DNA of 64,000 nucleotides from Smittia aterrima. Taxonomy: Eukaryota > Arthropoda > Insecta > Diptera > Chironomidae. Each line of letters opens with the position of its first letter. Positions within the stretch are counted from its first letter, which is position 1. The notes beneath the pieces were generated by a model. That model ran no database searches, was not told where the DNA came from, and saw nothing but the letters and a program-made list of their open reading frames with translations. A program made the position numbers and the translations under genes. The stretch lies in the NCBI GenBank assembly GCA_033063855.1, contig CP093831.1, positions 13,144,001 through 13,208,000 of the forward strand, given 5' to 3'. Below are positions 20,201-34,291 of the stretch, piece after piece.

Positions 20201-22725
20201 AAAGTTAAGATAAAAATTCGAGATCATTCTACTAAAGAAAACTCGACGAAACATTTTAAACTCACAGAGAAAGATTTTCTTTAAAGAATAGAGAAAAAAA
20301 AGAAACTTAGTAATTAAGCTCATTCAAGGACCTAATAATGGAAAGTTTAGACATGTTCAAAACATGAGGTTCCACTCATCTGAAACTGAGAGAATCAATG
20401 CCTCACATTTTCTCCTAAAACTCTTCCCATTCCCTTCACAAAAGTTTCTCAAGTCAAGAAGCTTAGATTCTAAATGGAAGAGAGACAGATTAAAAAGTTT
20501 CTTATATTTATAACTCGGCGTTAACTTCATAACCGCCACATTCTGTCATCGTCACCACGAGCAGATTTGTTGAATCTGATTTTCTCGCTTTACAATAGAA
20601 AAGCATTCGCGTTGTTATCGTGATTTGATTTGAATGCAGCAGCGAACTTAAAGAGCCTGCAGGATGCGAGTGAAAAGCAGAATTTATCGGCTTTCAACTC
20701 TCCTGGAAGCGATGATGGTAATTACTGTTAAATTTATCGTTTTAATCTGCGCTCGAAGTGTTGTCACGGCTAAACGCTTCAGTTGATTTTGGGGGCGTTG
20801 TGTGAGATTTGAAACAGAGGAAATTATCGACCACTCCAATGTTTTGTAATTGAGGGAAATCTGATTTCCCATTTGAATTGATTGAACTTTACTGCTTAAC
20901 AGTTGTGGCAATCCAACTGCAATTTTTTTCTATCCAATAAATAAATCCATTTTGTGATTAATGAATGCGATTAAATTCTCTTTCTGAGCGGAAATTGAAT
21001 TAAAAGTAAATTTGCTACCTCGACATGAGAAATAAAATTTTAAATTAAAAGTGGGCGATTCGTTGCAATGGGCGGAAAAATCCATTTTTTGAGTAATCCA
21101 GTGATTTTATTAAATGGCGTATTAATATTTATTGATGACATGATAGCGATCGATTCAACAGATTATAAAGAAAGGAATTAAAAGCTCGACATTCATTGAC
21201 TCTTGTTCTAGATTTAAAGGGAAAGTGACTCCACGGTTTGAAACTGAAATAAAACCGCAAACTCAGAGCTTTAATGGATTTTTCTCGGTCACTTCTGCGT
21301 TGTCTTTCTTTCGTAACCCTTCGTGATCCCTTTAATCCTTGAAGAAGATTTCAATTCACTTTGATGTCAAATGAAAGTGAAACTTCTCGCGGCAAATGTG
21401 TGGGATCTTAATTAAATCCTCGTTTAAGTCAAAATCGACGTCTTGAGCTGTTAGATTGAACCGTCTTTTCACTTTCAAAACTTTCTTCCAAAGGATTTTA
21501 ATAAAATTATTGCTTTTAAGCCTCTTTACCTTTCTCCATCTGTTGTGCTTTCCCGTCGAGAAGCGCTTAACACCTTTTAAATTAAAATATATTCAATTGA
21601 TTCAAATTGCTTCTGCATAAATTTTACGAAACTAGTGGCGAAAGGTTCGAGAACGAATTTACATAAAAGTCTCTTAAAAGCTCATTGTGAACTTTCTCTC
21701 GGCTCCGACTCGACAAAAAAGGGATCAAGATAATTTGAATTTTATTTAATATTTATTGGAGAACACTAGCCGAATATTTCTGAGGTTTTCCTTCCTTCTT
21801 CGTTCCAGTCCCGGCATAATTTTCAATCTTGAAGGCAATGAAGTTTGCGGAGAGGAAAGATAAGAGAATTGTTTAGCGCTGTAGGCTTTTTATCGTCCTC
21901 AAAGCATCATTAAATTTTTTATTCAAAGCAGTGTTGCTTGCTCGTTTAGAGAGAGAGAGAGAGATGAAAATATCCGAGATGTTGACAAGTGATAATGAAT
22001 TTATAGCAAATTAGTTAGTGCTTGATTTATTCGCATTTCATTAATATCCGGACAAGCGTGACGAAAATTCTCCTTCGCTTTCGTAATTTATGCTTCGCTG
22101 TAAAAACTCCTTAGCATTGCTCCAATTTATTTCAATTAATTTAGATCGTTTTGACATAATCTCGTTACTCAGTGAACCGAGAGGATGAGCGAGAGTGATG
22201 ATACATAGAAATGTTTTATGAGACGCCGCTGTGCTTTGATTCGTTTCTATTTATCTGACTTTCTCATCAGAAAGTTTCCGCGAAAAAGTTCGTCGTTACA
22301 CTCAGCGCGTCTTCGATGGTTCAATGAAACTCTGATTCATACGATAGTGAAGTTTAAGGAATCATTTCGATGCACGAGAGTGAAGCATGATGGTCTGCAT
22401 AGATAACGAAGTTGTTAACATCCCAAAGCTTGCAAATTATGTCGTCGTAGAGTTTCTTGACCGCATCTCGCAATCTAAGATTAAGTTGAGGGAGAAAAAG
22501 TTTTTTTTTTGTCGAACAGTTGCTGACATTCTTTCATCAGTCCGATAAGTCCTCACATGGGAGCATAATTGAAGATGCTCTCACAAACAAGGCCATTCAT
22601 TAAACACACAAGAAATTTCCAGTAAAAGCTTCATCAATCGTTTGGAATATCTTCATAAAATGTTCTTTTCGACGTAATACAAAATGTTGTGGCCATAAAA
22701 ACTTTCCTTTTTCTTCATCTTTCAG
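20201..22725. other. Non-coding stretch
   Basis: AT-rich, no gene seen. Contains a short (GA)n run at about 21949-21964. Confidence 0.4.
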
Positions 22726-22790
22726 ATGATTATGTGGACATGGATATCTGCCCAGTTGCTGGCTGGGGAAAAAGAGAAATCGAGTTATAA
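22726..22790 (+). pseudogene. Isolated protease exon remnant
   Basis: After a good acceptor (TTTCAG) the plus strand reads DDYVDMDICPVAGWGKREIE and stops. VDMDICPVAGWG matches the LIDMGMF...IAGWG exon of S1 proteases. It has no partner exons within several kb and may belong with the fragment at 19.9 kb. Confidence 0.4.
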
Positions 22791-24914
22791 AAATTTATGA
22801 TTTCTCCCTCGAGCGACAGTAAAAATATTCTCCTCGGTTGTCGAATCAAACGACGACGATCATAATTTATGATTTCGAATCATTTTATGGATTTTCAATT
22901 TCATTTCAATCGTTCAACTCACAACATGGCGAAGAAGATTCGATGATGATGAAAACAAATCTAAAATAATTTCAAGCTGACTTTCTGCAGTTGCCTCTTT
23001 ATTTTTCTTGGCAAAGGAAAATGTTAATTTATTCAATGATTTCATTTGCTTCTGGAAAAATATCATTTAAGGAAAAACAAAATGCTATAAAACCACTGAG
23101 CTGATAACAACTCGCATCGTCGGAGGCCTTTTGTTTCATTTATTCCCCGGATTTCCCTCCTGTGAATTCACATAAAAGCATAAACTATTTGTGATGATTG
23201 ATTTGGGTTTAATGGCTGCTGCTGTGCTGTCGAGATGATGTTCTCGGTTTGATGTCGATTTTAGATTCAATTTTTTGTTTCGTTTGGTTTAATTCCGGTC
23301 GAATAATTGAGGAGAACTTTGGGGAAGGAAACCGAATTGCTGCCGCCGATTTAATCCAAAATTCATGCTTCAGAAGCACTCCGGCTTATTTAATGCATTA
23401 AATGATATATGAAATTAGCGCTTTATCATAAATTGCTTAATAATCCATGCTTTATTCAGCTTTCCTCTCTCTACAGTTGAGTTATCGTTTATGCCATAGC
23501 TTGTGCATTTTAATTAATTTTTACCAGATCAGTGGAATTAACAACGCATGAGAGAGTTTTATGCACAGAGCTATCTCCATCGCTAAACGTTTTACAAGAA
23601 ACTGCACAAAATTTATGGTTTCTTGAGAAATAATTAAAAATAAATATTTTGCTGTGCTGTAGTTCGTGATTTTGTCGATCTCAAGAGAATAAAAGATTTT
23701 AATTTCACGATACAGTCTCGGAAACATAAATTATAATCGAATAAAAGAAGCTCTTTCGCTCGCCTTTCACTCGCTTATTGATTCATTGCTACATCTCGCG
23801 CTACTGCAATTTATCTTGAACAAAGGAAAGGAAACAAATTTCGCTCGGAAAGCTCGCAACGAGTCTTTATCTCGCACCCACAACAGGAACTTTCCAATGA
23901 AAGAATATAATGCATGATGCTTTTGCTTGTTATCGCGATGATTCAAAATTATTCAAAGGAGAATTGAATGAAATAATTTTCCTTCGCTGTTGCGTGATAT
24001 AAACGCAGTTGAGTTGTCTTCTTCTTTTTATTAGGGTGGATGCCTAAAATTACTTTTTCCCTGTGATGCTATCGAGATGTTTGAGTGTCATTAAACTAAT
24101 TGATTTCCTTCAGAAAAGTTAATTTCGTTGGAACCTGCTGAAGCTTATAATTGACCCATTCACCCTATTAATTCTCATTCATAAAAAAATCTGCGATTCA
24201 CCATTGGCGAACGAAAGAGAATCTCTGAAGAAGAATTTCCTCCTCCAACTTTCTGCGGCTTAAGTTTCCTTCTATCCGTCTTTGTTTTCTTTGTCGGAGA
24301 TTGTGTGAAAATGCTCTGCGATCGAGAAGGCGAGATAAGGGACAGAAAGCATCTTGCTTTGCCTTCCAAATTAACAGGATAAGAGATAAAAATAAAAGTT
24401 TCGCCTTTTGTTGGAACTTCGTTTTCTTCTGCTTGCTTTGCTTAATTCTTCAAACATCCTCGAAGGTTTAACATTAAAGCTCGTTTCGGGAATCTTAGAG
24501 ATTTGTTGGAAAATTAAATTAGACTCAAACTTTTAAATTTATTTTACAATGTTTGCGATGAAAAGTTTCTAAAATTAAGTTAAATAAAAGTTGAAATTTA
24601 ATTTATCAGTGAGACTACCTTTACTTTCCAGGAAGGAAAGATCAATTTTAGAATTGTTAAATATTCAAGCAAAACATTACGCAATTACAATTATTTATTA
24701 ATGTTTCGTTTTTAAGGCTTTTTTCGTAATAAAAAACCTTTTTGGGGCCATTTGTCTGTTTGTCCGTCTGTCAGCAAAAATTAAGGACAAATTTAAGGAA
24801 AAAAAGTTAGGGCGAAGTTTTACATCGGAAAAGCGAAAATCAAAAAAAGACTTCTACCAGGTCGCCTGTGAAATTTTTCTTTCGAAATTTTTTGATCTGT
24901 CTAGCTTTAAACTC
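22791..24914. other. Non-coding stretch
   Basis: AT-rich; the only frames are short and without recognisable domains. Includes the 3' flank of the DUF1091 gene. Confidence 0.4.
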
Positions 24915-25579
24915 TCATCCAATTTTTTGACGATTTAAAGCAAGCAGACGAAAGAAAACGTCTATTCGTCCAAAAACTTGATTGTCCGATCGAAAAATAT
25001 CAAAAATGATTCTGTACTCTCCAGCTGGAAAAACTGATGGCAACGTTTTCAAATACGCAGTTTGGTTGATTATTTCGATTCTCTGTGGAGAATTTTTTGA
25101 TAAATTTAAATGATTTTAGTTAAGCTCACTCACATCATAAGGGCACTTGTGAATCAAGAGAGGAGCAATATCTTGAAGAACGTTAAATAGAACCTTCATT
25201 GGCGGGTTATCGAAGCCTCCTTCCATCATCTCGCAGACATTATACTTCGGAGAGTGAGCAATTTCTCGATAGGCTGATCCAGATTTCACGAATATAGTTG
25301 TTTCGAGCTGAAAATAAAGATTAAAAATGCAGTTGAGTGATATTTCCATAATCTTACTAATGGATCATATTGCTCCTTGAAGTGTAAGCGGATGTTTATA
25401 GTTGAGAGGATCCTTCCGTAAGATTTTGAAAAGCACGTTGCATTGGAATAAACGAGACCCTCGGAAAAATTGCAATTAATCTGTTTCGGCAAACCATAAT
25501 AAAAAAGCTTTTCACTTTTGCTCAGTAAAATGAAGCAAATTGCGACCGTTACAATTGCAAACAGTTTCCTTGAATCCAT
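24915..25579 (-). CDS. DUF1091 (DM8) secreted protein
   Basis: Three exons, 25579-25358, 25307-25134 and 25082-24915, separated by 50-51-bp introns, encode 187 aa. An N-terminal hydrophobic signal (AIVTVAICFILLS) is followed by the family hallmarks: an early NCNF/NATCF cysteine pair, a central YNVCEMM, the HKCPYD motif, and a C-terminal PAGEYRIIFDIFRSDNQVF strand. The second intron uses a perfect GTGAGT donor right after CPYD. This insect-expanded family is structurally related to lipid-binding ML-like folds; some Drosophila members act in pheromone or taste contexts. The ligand and tissue here are unknown. The gene stands alone, while such genes often form clusters. Confidence 0.82.
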
Positions 25580-27554
25580 AGCGGAAAATAAATCTGAAAA
25601 TTGAAATTTTCGCTTTGGAAATTGAAAATTATTAAAATAATGAGCGGAAGGTTGAGTAGTTTGCTAATATTTAAAGAAAAATCTCTGAATTAACTTAATG
25701 GAAAATATCCGTCGGAAGCACATCAAACTAAGGTAATTCTATTTTCAGGTCAGTTATTCTAAAAATCATAAAATGTTTTTTCTGTTCGGAAGTTTGTGGT
25801 TAACGCGAGAGAGGATTACAACCAAAGTGACCGCACCAAATATTTAGCGGAAAACTTCCATCACACAGATTTGAAAACGACACTTCAGGCCATGAATTTT
25901 GTGAGTGTCATCGAATAGTAGTAAAAAACCGTTTACATTTTTCACTCGATAACTTTTCCTCGTCGCCCTGAAAGTTTTTTTTTCACTGCGATAACTTTCG
26001 AATCAAGAGGCAAAAGGCAAAAACTAGTGACGGAAAATTGACATCAATCATGTCATGTCTCTTCTCGCTCTCAAAGCAGAGCTCTATGAACTCTGCTTTC
26101 CATCGGAATCATCTGCCTAACGAAATAGCAAATTTATGGCATTAAGTCGCCGCATACATAAAATTTAATTTATGCTCTTTCGAACCGGATATTTTTGGAC
26201 TCTGTCAATCTTGATGTATCATCATGATTGATGTTTATTCGTAAAAAATTACATTCCCTTCAAGAGAGATATCCAGAAATTTTCTATTTTAAAAATGACA
26301 TAAAATTTAAAGAGAACTTAAACGATGTCGTGTTTAAATTTATTAAAGATCATTTTGACATAACGAAATTTATTAAAACGATTTGAGTTCGAATTGTGAT
26401 TGAAATATTTATTACATGTCAATCCAGAATTTTGTAGATAGCAGAGCGAGGCAAATCAAGTATGTGCAACTATTCGAAGGAAAGCAATTTATTGGAATAA
26501 TTTTCTGGGACACAACATTAAGTGAAAGAGAGTGAAAAGAGAAATGTCGTGTTTGATGTCAAGAACATTGTCTTAAACATCTTCTTTCTCTTCGTAACTT
26601 TCCTCCTTCTGTAATTCTTCTATTTGTCTTGTCAATAGAACGAATGAAGACTTATTACTGGATTCAGTGTCGATTTCTTATTTGCTCTAACGAATTCCTC
26701 GTATCGAGTTGACTCGATTGATTGCCCTTCAAATCAACTCGTCCTTCCTTCTTCTACGAGCGATGGATAAAATGAAATTTAACTCATCAATAATTTTTTT
26801 TTCGCTGAAAACAGAAATTCGTGGGAAGATGAAAGGAATTTTCTTCGCTTGATTCGAGTTGGTAAACTTTGAAAAGTCTTAAGAAATAATTTAATGAAAT
26901 TTTCTCTTCTTTTTCGAGTTTACTGAAAGGGATGAAGAGAAAAGTTATTCACACTTTCAGAGCTTTTCAGTTTCTCTTTACAAAAGATGAGAGCGAAGGG
27001 AAAAGTTTTCGGCGAAAGCTTTTCATGCTTTAAAAATGATTGATGACTTATAGTTGGTTTTCCGAGAAAATGGATCGTAATAACTCATTGTAAGATGTGA
27101 AGGCTGACGAAATCTTTCCCTTCCTTTAGCCTTCTTCGCTATTTGCAGATAACTCTTGGATCACTCAGACAACTTTTCATGTGAAAGGCCAACAATTATT
27201 AATCACACATTTACGCTTGAATTGTAAAACAAACTCGACAATGTTATCGGGAAGATAATTTCGTTCTCGCGATTACAGTTTGATTGTGTCTGTGATTATA
27301 TGAAGAAAATCTATTTTGTGAGCTCATTGCACAAACCTAAAGCGAGTTGATAAGATTAGATAAGAAGAGAACATCGCACGTATTTTTGTGTTTGGCGTTC
27401 AGTTTTTTTGCCAGCTTACAACTGACTCGTTTAAGGTTCTAAATCGTCGTGTAAAAAAGAAACGGAATAAAAAGAAGAAATTTGCATAAAGTTGTGCAAG
27501 ACATTTAAAGCAAGAAGAAGTTTCACGAGGCTATGATTTAAAGTTCTCAACACA
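25580..27554. other. Spacer between DUF1091 gene and LRR gene
   Basis: No coding signal. It contains the presumed promoters of the flanking divergent genes. Confidence 0.4.
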
Positions 27555-29308
27555 ATGAGGACAAGTTTAGTTTTGCTTTTTATTGCGCTCAGTGCTGCGC
27601 TCGTTTGTGGCGATGAGAAAGCAAAGGTAAGGGCGTTAAGTTTCTTACTGAAGATTCACCACATCGCATCTGTTGTTCATAAAATGTTGTTGGTGAAAGT
27701 TTCGCAAGTGCCACTATGGCGAAAATGAAAAGCTTTCAAAAGCTTGGGCGTTTCCACTGATTATTATGCCTCTGATTAATTGAAATCAGCAGAAATTTTT
27801 ACTTCCATGGAAAAATAATGACGAAGTCGTGCGATAAGATTTTCTGCTCTACATACCATTAATTTCCTTATCAGTCAACTTCATTTACTAAGCTAATAAT
27901 TTAATTTTAGGATGAATCAACAGCGAAGTCAGAAAATGTGATTTGCAAGAAATGCAATTGCGATGCTAAGAAGAAGATTATCGAATGCTCCAACATTCAG
28001 CTGACGAAGATGTTTTCTGTTGACGATTGGGCTGCGCTGAATGCGACAAATGTCGATTATGAGATTCTAAAACTTGATCACAATCTCTTGGAAAACGTTG
28101 ATGTTCAGTTTCCTTCGCTCTCATTGAAAGTCATTGACTTCCGTCACAATAAAATCACTCAAATCGTTAAGAATGCTTTCACGAACCTCGACTACCTCGA
28201 GGAAATCAATTTGTCATTCAATGAGTTGACGACTGAGAAGTTGAAGCCGGATATCTTTGAAGGCAAATATGCAGCGGAAGAGTACGAGCCCCTAAAATCA
28301 TTAAGACGATTGAGATTAAGCTATAATCTTCTTCACAATCTGGATTCAGAGATTTTTGAGCACACAAAGCATTTGCAAGAACTTTATCTCGACAATAATC
28401 CTTTCCACATCATCCATACGAACGTCTTGAGTGCATTTGGTGATATCTCTCAACTTCAACTGCTCGACATGAGCCGAATGGAGTTAAACTCGTTGCCTGA
28501 AGACATTTTCCATCCACTCAGAGCATTGAAGGTTCTAAAGCTGGAAGGAAATCTCTTTAAAACCGTTCCAGAAGCTCTCAAGTATGCAGTGAACCTGAAG
28601 GAGCTTTCACTTGACGAAAATCCCATCGGAGATTTGACAGAAGAACGACCTATGGTTCCGTTGGCTAAGCTTGAGAAGCTCAACATGACTTTCATGGGTT
28701 CACTAACCGTTATTGGTAAGGGCGGTATGGCAGGTCTCGAAAGTTTGACAGAGCTTCAACTATCCCACAATCATCATCTTGAGTTTATCCATCCAAATGC
28801 ATTTACATTCCCTGAGAAAGACAATCCCGACCGTGAGCAATATCCTTTCGTGAAAAAGCTTTTTTTGAGTAATAACAATCTAACGACTTTGGATATGCAC
28901 ACATTCATGCGCTGGAAGGAAATGGAGGAAATCCACCTTCACGACAATCCTTGGCTATGTGACTGTGAACTTCAATGGGTTATCAACATTTTAATGCCTC
29001 ATGTGAATGCGACAACGCCACATTTGATTGATCACATCAGATGTGCTGAGCCTCATGCTTTGGTTGACAAGAAACTTCTTGAATTGAGTGAAGCCGGAAG
29101 CGAGTTCCGTTGTCTCGACAAGTATGGTGCGCATCCGGAACGTGACAGTGCTTTGCTGGTCGCATTGTTGATTGGAGTGTTGCTCGGCATTCCCTTGGCG
29201 TTTGCTTCCATCATGATCTACAAGCGAGGCTGTGGTCGTCGAGGTCCAGCTGATTTTTCGAGAGCTTTCTACAAACGTGCCGACATGCAAGACGATGTTC
29301 ATATTTAA
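27555..29308 (+). CDS. Leucine-rich-repeat type I membrane protein
   Basis: Exon 1 (27555-27626) carries the signal peptide MRTSLVLLFIALSAALVCG; exon 2 (27911-29308) the rest, 489 aa in total. A cysteine-rich LRR N-cap (CKKCNCDAKKKIIEC) precedes about nine to eleven leucine-rich repeats (e.g. LRRLRLSYNLLHNL, LQELYLDNNPFHII, LKELSLDENPIGDL). An LRR C-cap (NPWLCDCELQWVI...CAEP...FRC) follows. One transmembrane segment (ALLVALLIGVLLGIPLAFA, about residues 441-460) and a short basic tail complete it. The layout suggests an adhesion or recognition receptor at the cell surface with no signalling domain. The family is broad and no specific orthologue is named. A polyadenylation signal AATAAA lies at 29393-29398. 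Confidence 0.9.
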
Positions 29309-32300
29309 ATCGTTTTCTGGCTATGACAAAATAATATTTTTCGATTGTTAAACTTAAAATTCTGTGTCCATAAAAATGTTTTTCAGTTTTTAAATAAATT
29401 ACTGGTAGACTGAGCGGTTGATAAAGCTTTATCACCAAACTCAGATTCGGATGTAAATAAATCTCAAAAAGGTTCTCGCATTTATCTTATAGCCGACCGA
29501 CCTTCAGCTGGAAATTTATTCACGCTAAAAGCTCGAATTCATCAAAAGCAAATTGAGCGTGAAATTGTTTGTTTTCGTCAGACGAAAGAAAAAACTTCAT
29601 TTAATTAATTGCAGAGACAAGCAGCGAGCAAATATTTTGCAAGCATGAAATCGTTGACATAAACCAGAAACAAGAACTGGAGCATTTATCATCATGAGGA
29701 AAGATATTGAAGGGCTTTACTCAGTTTCAACTTTTTTAAACTAACAGACAAACAAACTCTCTAATAGAGAGTCTCTATAAGTTGAAGAGCATTGTTAGGC
29801 TTTCATCCTTCCACGAAAAGCCCTTGAAAAAGGAAAACTTTGTCCTCTCTCACTATCACATTCTACGGAGATACACAAACAAAGATATATAAATTTGCTC
29901 CAAAAAAGCGAAAGAATGAGGTTGACAAAGTCATTTGACCACAAAATGTTTTCATTTAAAATGGAAGCGACTGTAGTAGCATTAATGGTTCGGAAGAATG
30001 TTCATAAGACCGTTTGTTTTATGAGTCGAAAGTTTAATTAAGCAGAGCTTGTGAGAGAAAGTTTGTTCATTTCCTTTGAGTCCCTCTCGAAAGCTCAGCC
30101 AACAATCATCTTCGAATGTTGTGGCAACACGACAAGATCATGAAAAGCAATTCCTGCCAACATTCGCTGTAAAACATTTATGATACATTGCTCAATAAAT
30201 TGTTTCCATTTATTAGCTTTTATTAATACTTGGATGCGACTTTATTCGATTTTATTTTCTCTCCAAAGCTTCATCCACGAGAACGAACGTACGAGAGAGG
30301 AGGGAAGTGAAATTTTGATTTCTTGCCAAGTCTGTGCAATGAAAAAAGTTCATTTTAAATTTTTCCTACAAATATTTTACATTTGAATGATCCTTTGGGG
30401 AGCATTTAACTAAAATGTCAAATCGAAATGAGATAAAAGTGAGACAGAGAGAATATTTCCAGTCAAGTGGATCTTTAAAAAGTTTCACTTAATAAATATC
30501 GAAGGAAAATCAATAGAAAATATTTAAGAGAAATGTTTATTTGCTGTTGAAATGTAAGAGGATCTTCAAGCGTAATCAATTATTTGCTTCAATTCTCCTA
30601 AGTCTTCTCCACAATATCAAATCACTCGACATCATCCTTGGACTCCTCCATTCAATCTACACCGAATGAAATGAGATTTCGATTCCAAGAGAAACGAAAC
30701 TCGAGGAGGAAAAGAAACCAATTCAAATGGAAATGAATAAATCATAGGATGCTGTTATTAGCAATGATTTTGATTTCATGGGAAACTCCACAAAATGGAA
30801 TGATGATAAATTGCGGCTGCTGAAGGAGAAGATTAGGTGAATGAAATTTGATTGTTGATATGCTGCGGTTAATGGCAAAACCTGTTTCAAGCTTCCATTG
30901 ACTAAAGCAACAGTCAGAAGTCCACAAATGAACTCGTTCAGTTTATTGAGTAAGTTAAATTAGAAACAATCTCGTAAATTCACTTTGGTCCGACAAATGG
31001 CAAATCGAATTGAAGTTCCTTAGAAATTTCTTAACACAAATTGATAACATTCCTGGAAATGACTAAGCTATTGAGTTACCTCTTTTGTAGTTTCAACTTG
31101 AAAGTGAAGTTCGCCGTATTGTTCATTAGGTCAATTCACACAAAAGCTATCGATTCAATAGTTACTGATTTATCAGAAAATGAATACAATCGATTGATGT
31201 TTCATCAAAGATTGTGGCTCAAAGCACTTTGAACTAACATTCTCGTGAATTCACTTTGACTGTCAAATGGTCGATTCTATCAAATTTACTTAATGAAATG
31301 CCTGAATGCAATCAACGATCATATGAATGTTTGCGTTTACTCGTGCATTGCTGCAAGCGAAACCTATTGAAATGTCAAACACTTAAGCATTCGTTGCAAT
31401 CAAGTTCAAATATTGCCTCTGTAAACTTTGAAACTTAACCAACTTTTCTGGATGTCATTTTAACATACACGAGAGAAAGAATCACAAACAGATTTCATTT
31501 CATATGGCCAGGCTATTTGAAAGTACACAGAGTTGAACTCATTTCGTCGAGCGAGCACAAAAAAAAAACGAGCGAGAAATTTATTCGTCTGCAGTCGGCA
31601 ATTTATTTAATTTTTATTATTGCTTGAGTCACAGCACAAGAATTTTTAAATCTCAAATTTGTAGAGCTGAGCTTTTATGTAAAGATTGCACAGAGAGAAC
31701 AATTTCCATTTCACAAAATGAAGAACGAACGAAGCGTCGCCGAAAAACTTAGTTTTTTTTTTGAGGTTTTTGATCTCACTCGATTGTCGAACGTCTTCGA
31801 ATGGAATTTGGTCGCTTTGCATCGATAATAAGTTTCTTGGGTTGGATCTCAACACTGTCTTGTTTAATCTTGTCGTCGTCAGTTATACTGCTTGCTGCGA
31901 AGCGGTGAATGTCATCATTAGTGGTGAGGAGATTGCACTTGACAAGTTACTGCGGGAGGTGCGGGTTGTGAAACTCTTCAGGAAACTTTTTGAAAACAAA
32001 TTTCCTCTCGCGCGTTTCACGTCTTGTCTCCTCTTAGCGCATTTCATATCTGCTTCGTCACATCCTGGCAAAAACTTTAAATTCATTATCCAGCAAAATG
32101 AAGTTCAAAATTTTCCCGCTGCCTGCCAACATCGTCGAGTATTTTAATTGGAAATTTTCCATGGGAAATTCAATGAAACGAACAAAAAAAAATTTAAAAC
32201 TGAAACATATTCCTACAAATTGCATTTGATTGAATTTCCGAGTTCGAATGGAATCATTTTTCTTTGTGGCAGTGGAGCAGGGATTGTTGAGAAAGAGAAA

Positions 32301-34291
32301 GCTCTGAATGGATTGATATCGCCACCCGTGCTCAACATGAATTGAAAGGTGAGAAATTGTCGAACATAAATGGATGATGAAAATTCATAAAACATGAAAC
32401 TGTGAAAGAGGAAAATTCATTTCGGCAGAAATAAAAAAACATAAATTTTCATTTATTGCAATATTTGCAACACATTCGACACGCCGAGCGAACAGAACAG
32501 CAAATGAGAGAGACCGGATTGAGATATTTCAATCGCTGACTGACATCAATATGTAATAATAACTTGGTTTCATATGAAATTTAATTTGTTTGCAATTCAT
32601 CGAATCGATGAGTTTCATTACTTTCCATGAAATGGATCAAAAAAAACTTTTAGTTTGAAATATAATTTTCCATTCGGAAAACTTAAATAATTTGAGAATG
32701 TTGAAATTTTAAAATCTCCAAAGTTTGTCCAGACATTTTGAAACAATCCGAGAAGTTAAATTAATTTGGGAACATAACTTTATCAAACATTGAATCAAGT
32801 TATGATCCATAAATCCATCAAGCTAAATTTTACGGCTTGAAACTCTTCCCTACTCAGCTTTATTATCTTACACAAAAAAAGAAAAACGTACAAAGCTCAA
32901 ATTTTATGATAATGGCTCTTAATTTACATAAAACTTTTCATTGTTGGCTTCAAGTTTCTTATTTTATTTTCCACTTTTCCACATGAACAAGCTCTTCACT
33001 TAATGAATATTCTAGCTTCGTGTAGACTCTTTTTCATTCAAAACTTTAAACCTCGATCCGATTCTGTGGCTTAGAAGTGAAGCCAACACACTGTTTGCTG
33101 CTGAAAAAAAAAACTTTTAAAACTGAAAATGTTGCAAAAATGTTGAGGAAGTTATTTAGTAATTTTCATATCTGTTAGATGCAAACTAGAACTGTAATTG
33201 AGCTCTATTAGATTTCATGCTCAGGCAAATTTCAAATAACATTTCTTTGAAACTTAGTTACAGAGGTATTGCTTTTTCAAAGCTTTGGTTTAAGAATCTT
33301 AAGTTTCAAAGATATTTCCTAGGCACATGACATGATGATGATGTCAGTATCATCTACGATGTAGCTCACAATTTTCCTGGATAATAAAAATTATTTGAAA
33401 CTTCTATCTCATACGAAACACTTTAAATTCTTTTTCCATTGAAAATATTAAAGCTAAGCTTCGGGGTCAGGTGAACGAGAATTTCTGTTTGCTCAAATCA
33501 TTGGCTTCCGCTCGATTTTTGCCGAGCAAACATCGGAGAATTTTGTTTGCTGCTCGGGAGGCACAAAATAATTGCTTTTTGTTTTCCTTTTTATTTGATA
33601 AATTTCCGGTTGAATTGACGTTAAATGAACGGTTTCTTTGAGGTCTTTTCCCCGAGAAAACAATAATATTGACAGAAAGCGATGTTTCGAAAATTAATTT
33701 TTAAATTAAACGTTCAAGTGTTTAGCTTCGACATCTGAGGGAAGCCGCAAAGCAAAGCCTCAAATCACAAAGGCGAAGTTCAACTGTTATTAATGAGTCA
33801 TGCAAATATAAACGAAAGCAGAGCTTGTTCATAAACGATATTTCTGAATGAGTTTCATAAAGCAGCTTGTTCTGTTATGATGACGATTTGTCTTTGTTGA
33901 GTCACGTACCTTTATACTTTCATCAGCAGAGTTTGCGAAACATATTTCGGGACTGGAATTGTTTCAGCGGAAAAGATAAAAATTTTAATTAAAATTGCAT
34001 GTTGGAATAACTATTTTGTGGCTGCAGAGCGAATACTTTTAATTAATCACGGGAAGTATGGCGAGTTTCAGCAGCTTATGTGATTACGAGCTCAAAACTT
34101 TCCCCTTGTTGTCTCATTTAAATGTATGGAAGCCATTGAAGTTACTTTACTAAACTCTTTTTGAGATAGCAACGACATAGCGACTAACCAGTCGTCAACA
34201 TGTTTTCGATAGCGAAGAACATTTTGTCGATAAGATAAGTGAACTGAAAATGGAAAAGTTGAGAGAAGTTTAGTTAGTTATTTATTTCGGA
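29309..34291. other. 5-kb stretch without a confident gene
   Basis: AT-rich. The longest frame, 31761-32147 (128 codons), has an opposing frame and no recognisable motif. Around 30969-31002 and 31239-31273 a sequence of about 35 bp is imperfectly repeated, flanked by plus-strand frames at 31041-31232 and 31256-31438. This may be a decayed gene but no family is recognised. Confidence 0.35.

Noticed and set aside
31041..31438. Two successive plus-strand frames, the second ending SSNIASVNF, faintly like the NLAxVF motif of RhoGAP domains.
   Set aside because: Different frames, no arginine finger or other RhoGAP motif, and no splice signals joining them.
31761..32147. 128-codon plus-strand frame.
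   Set aside because: No domain or signal peptide, an opposing long frame over the same bases, and no supporting exons.
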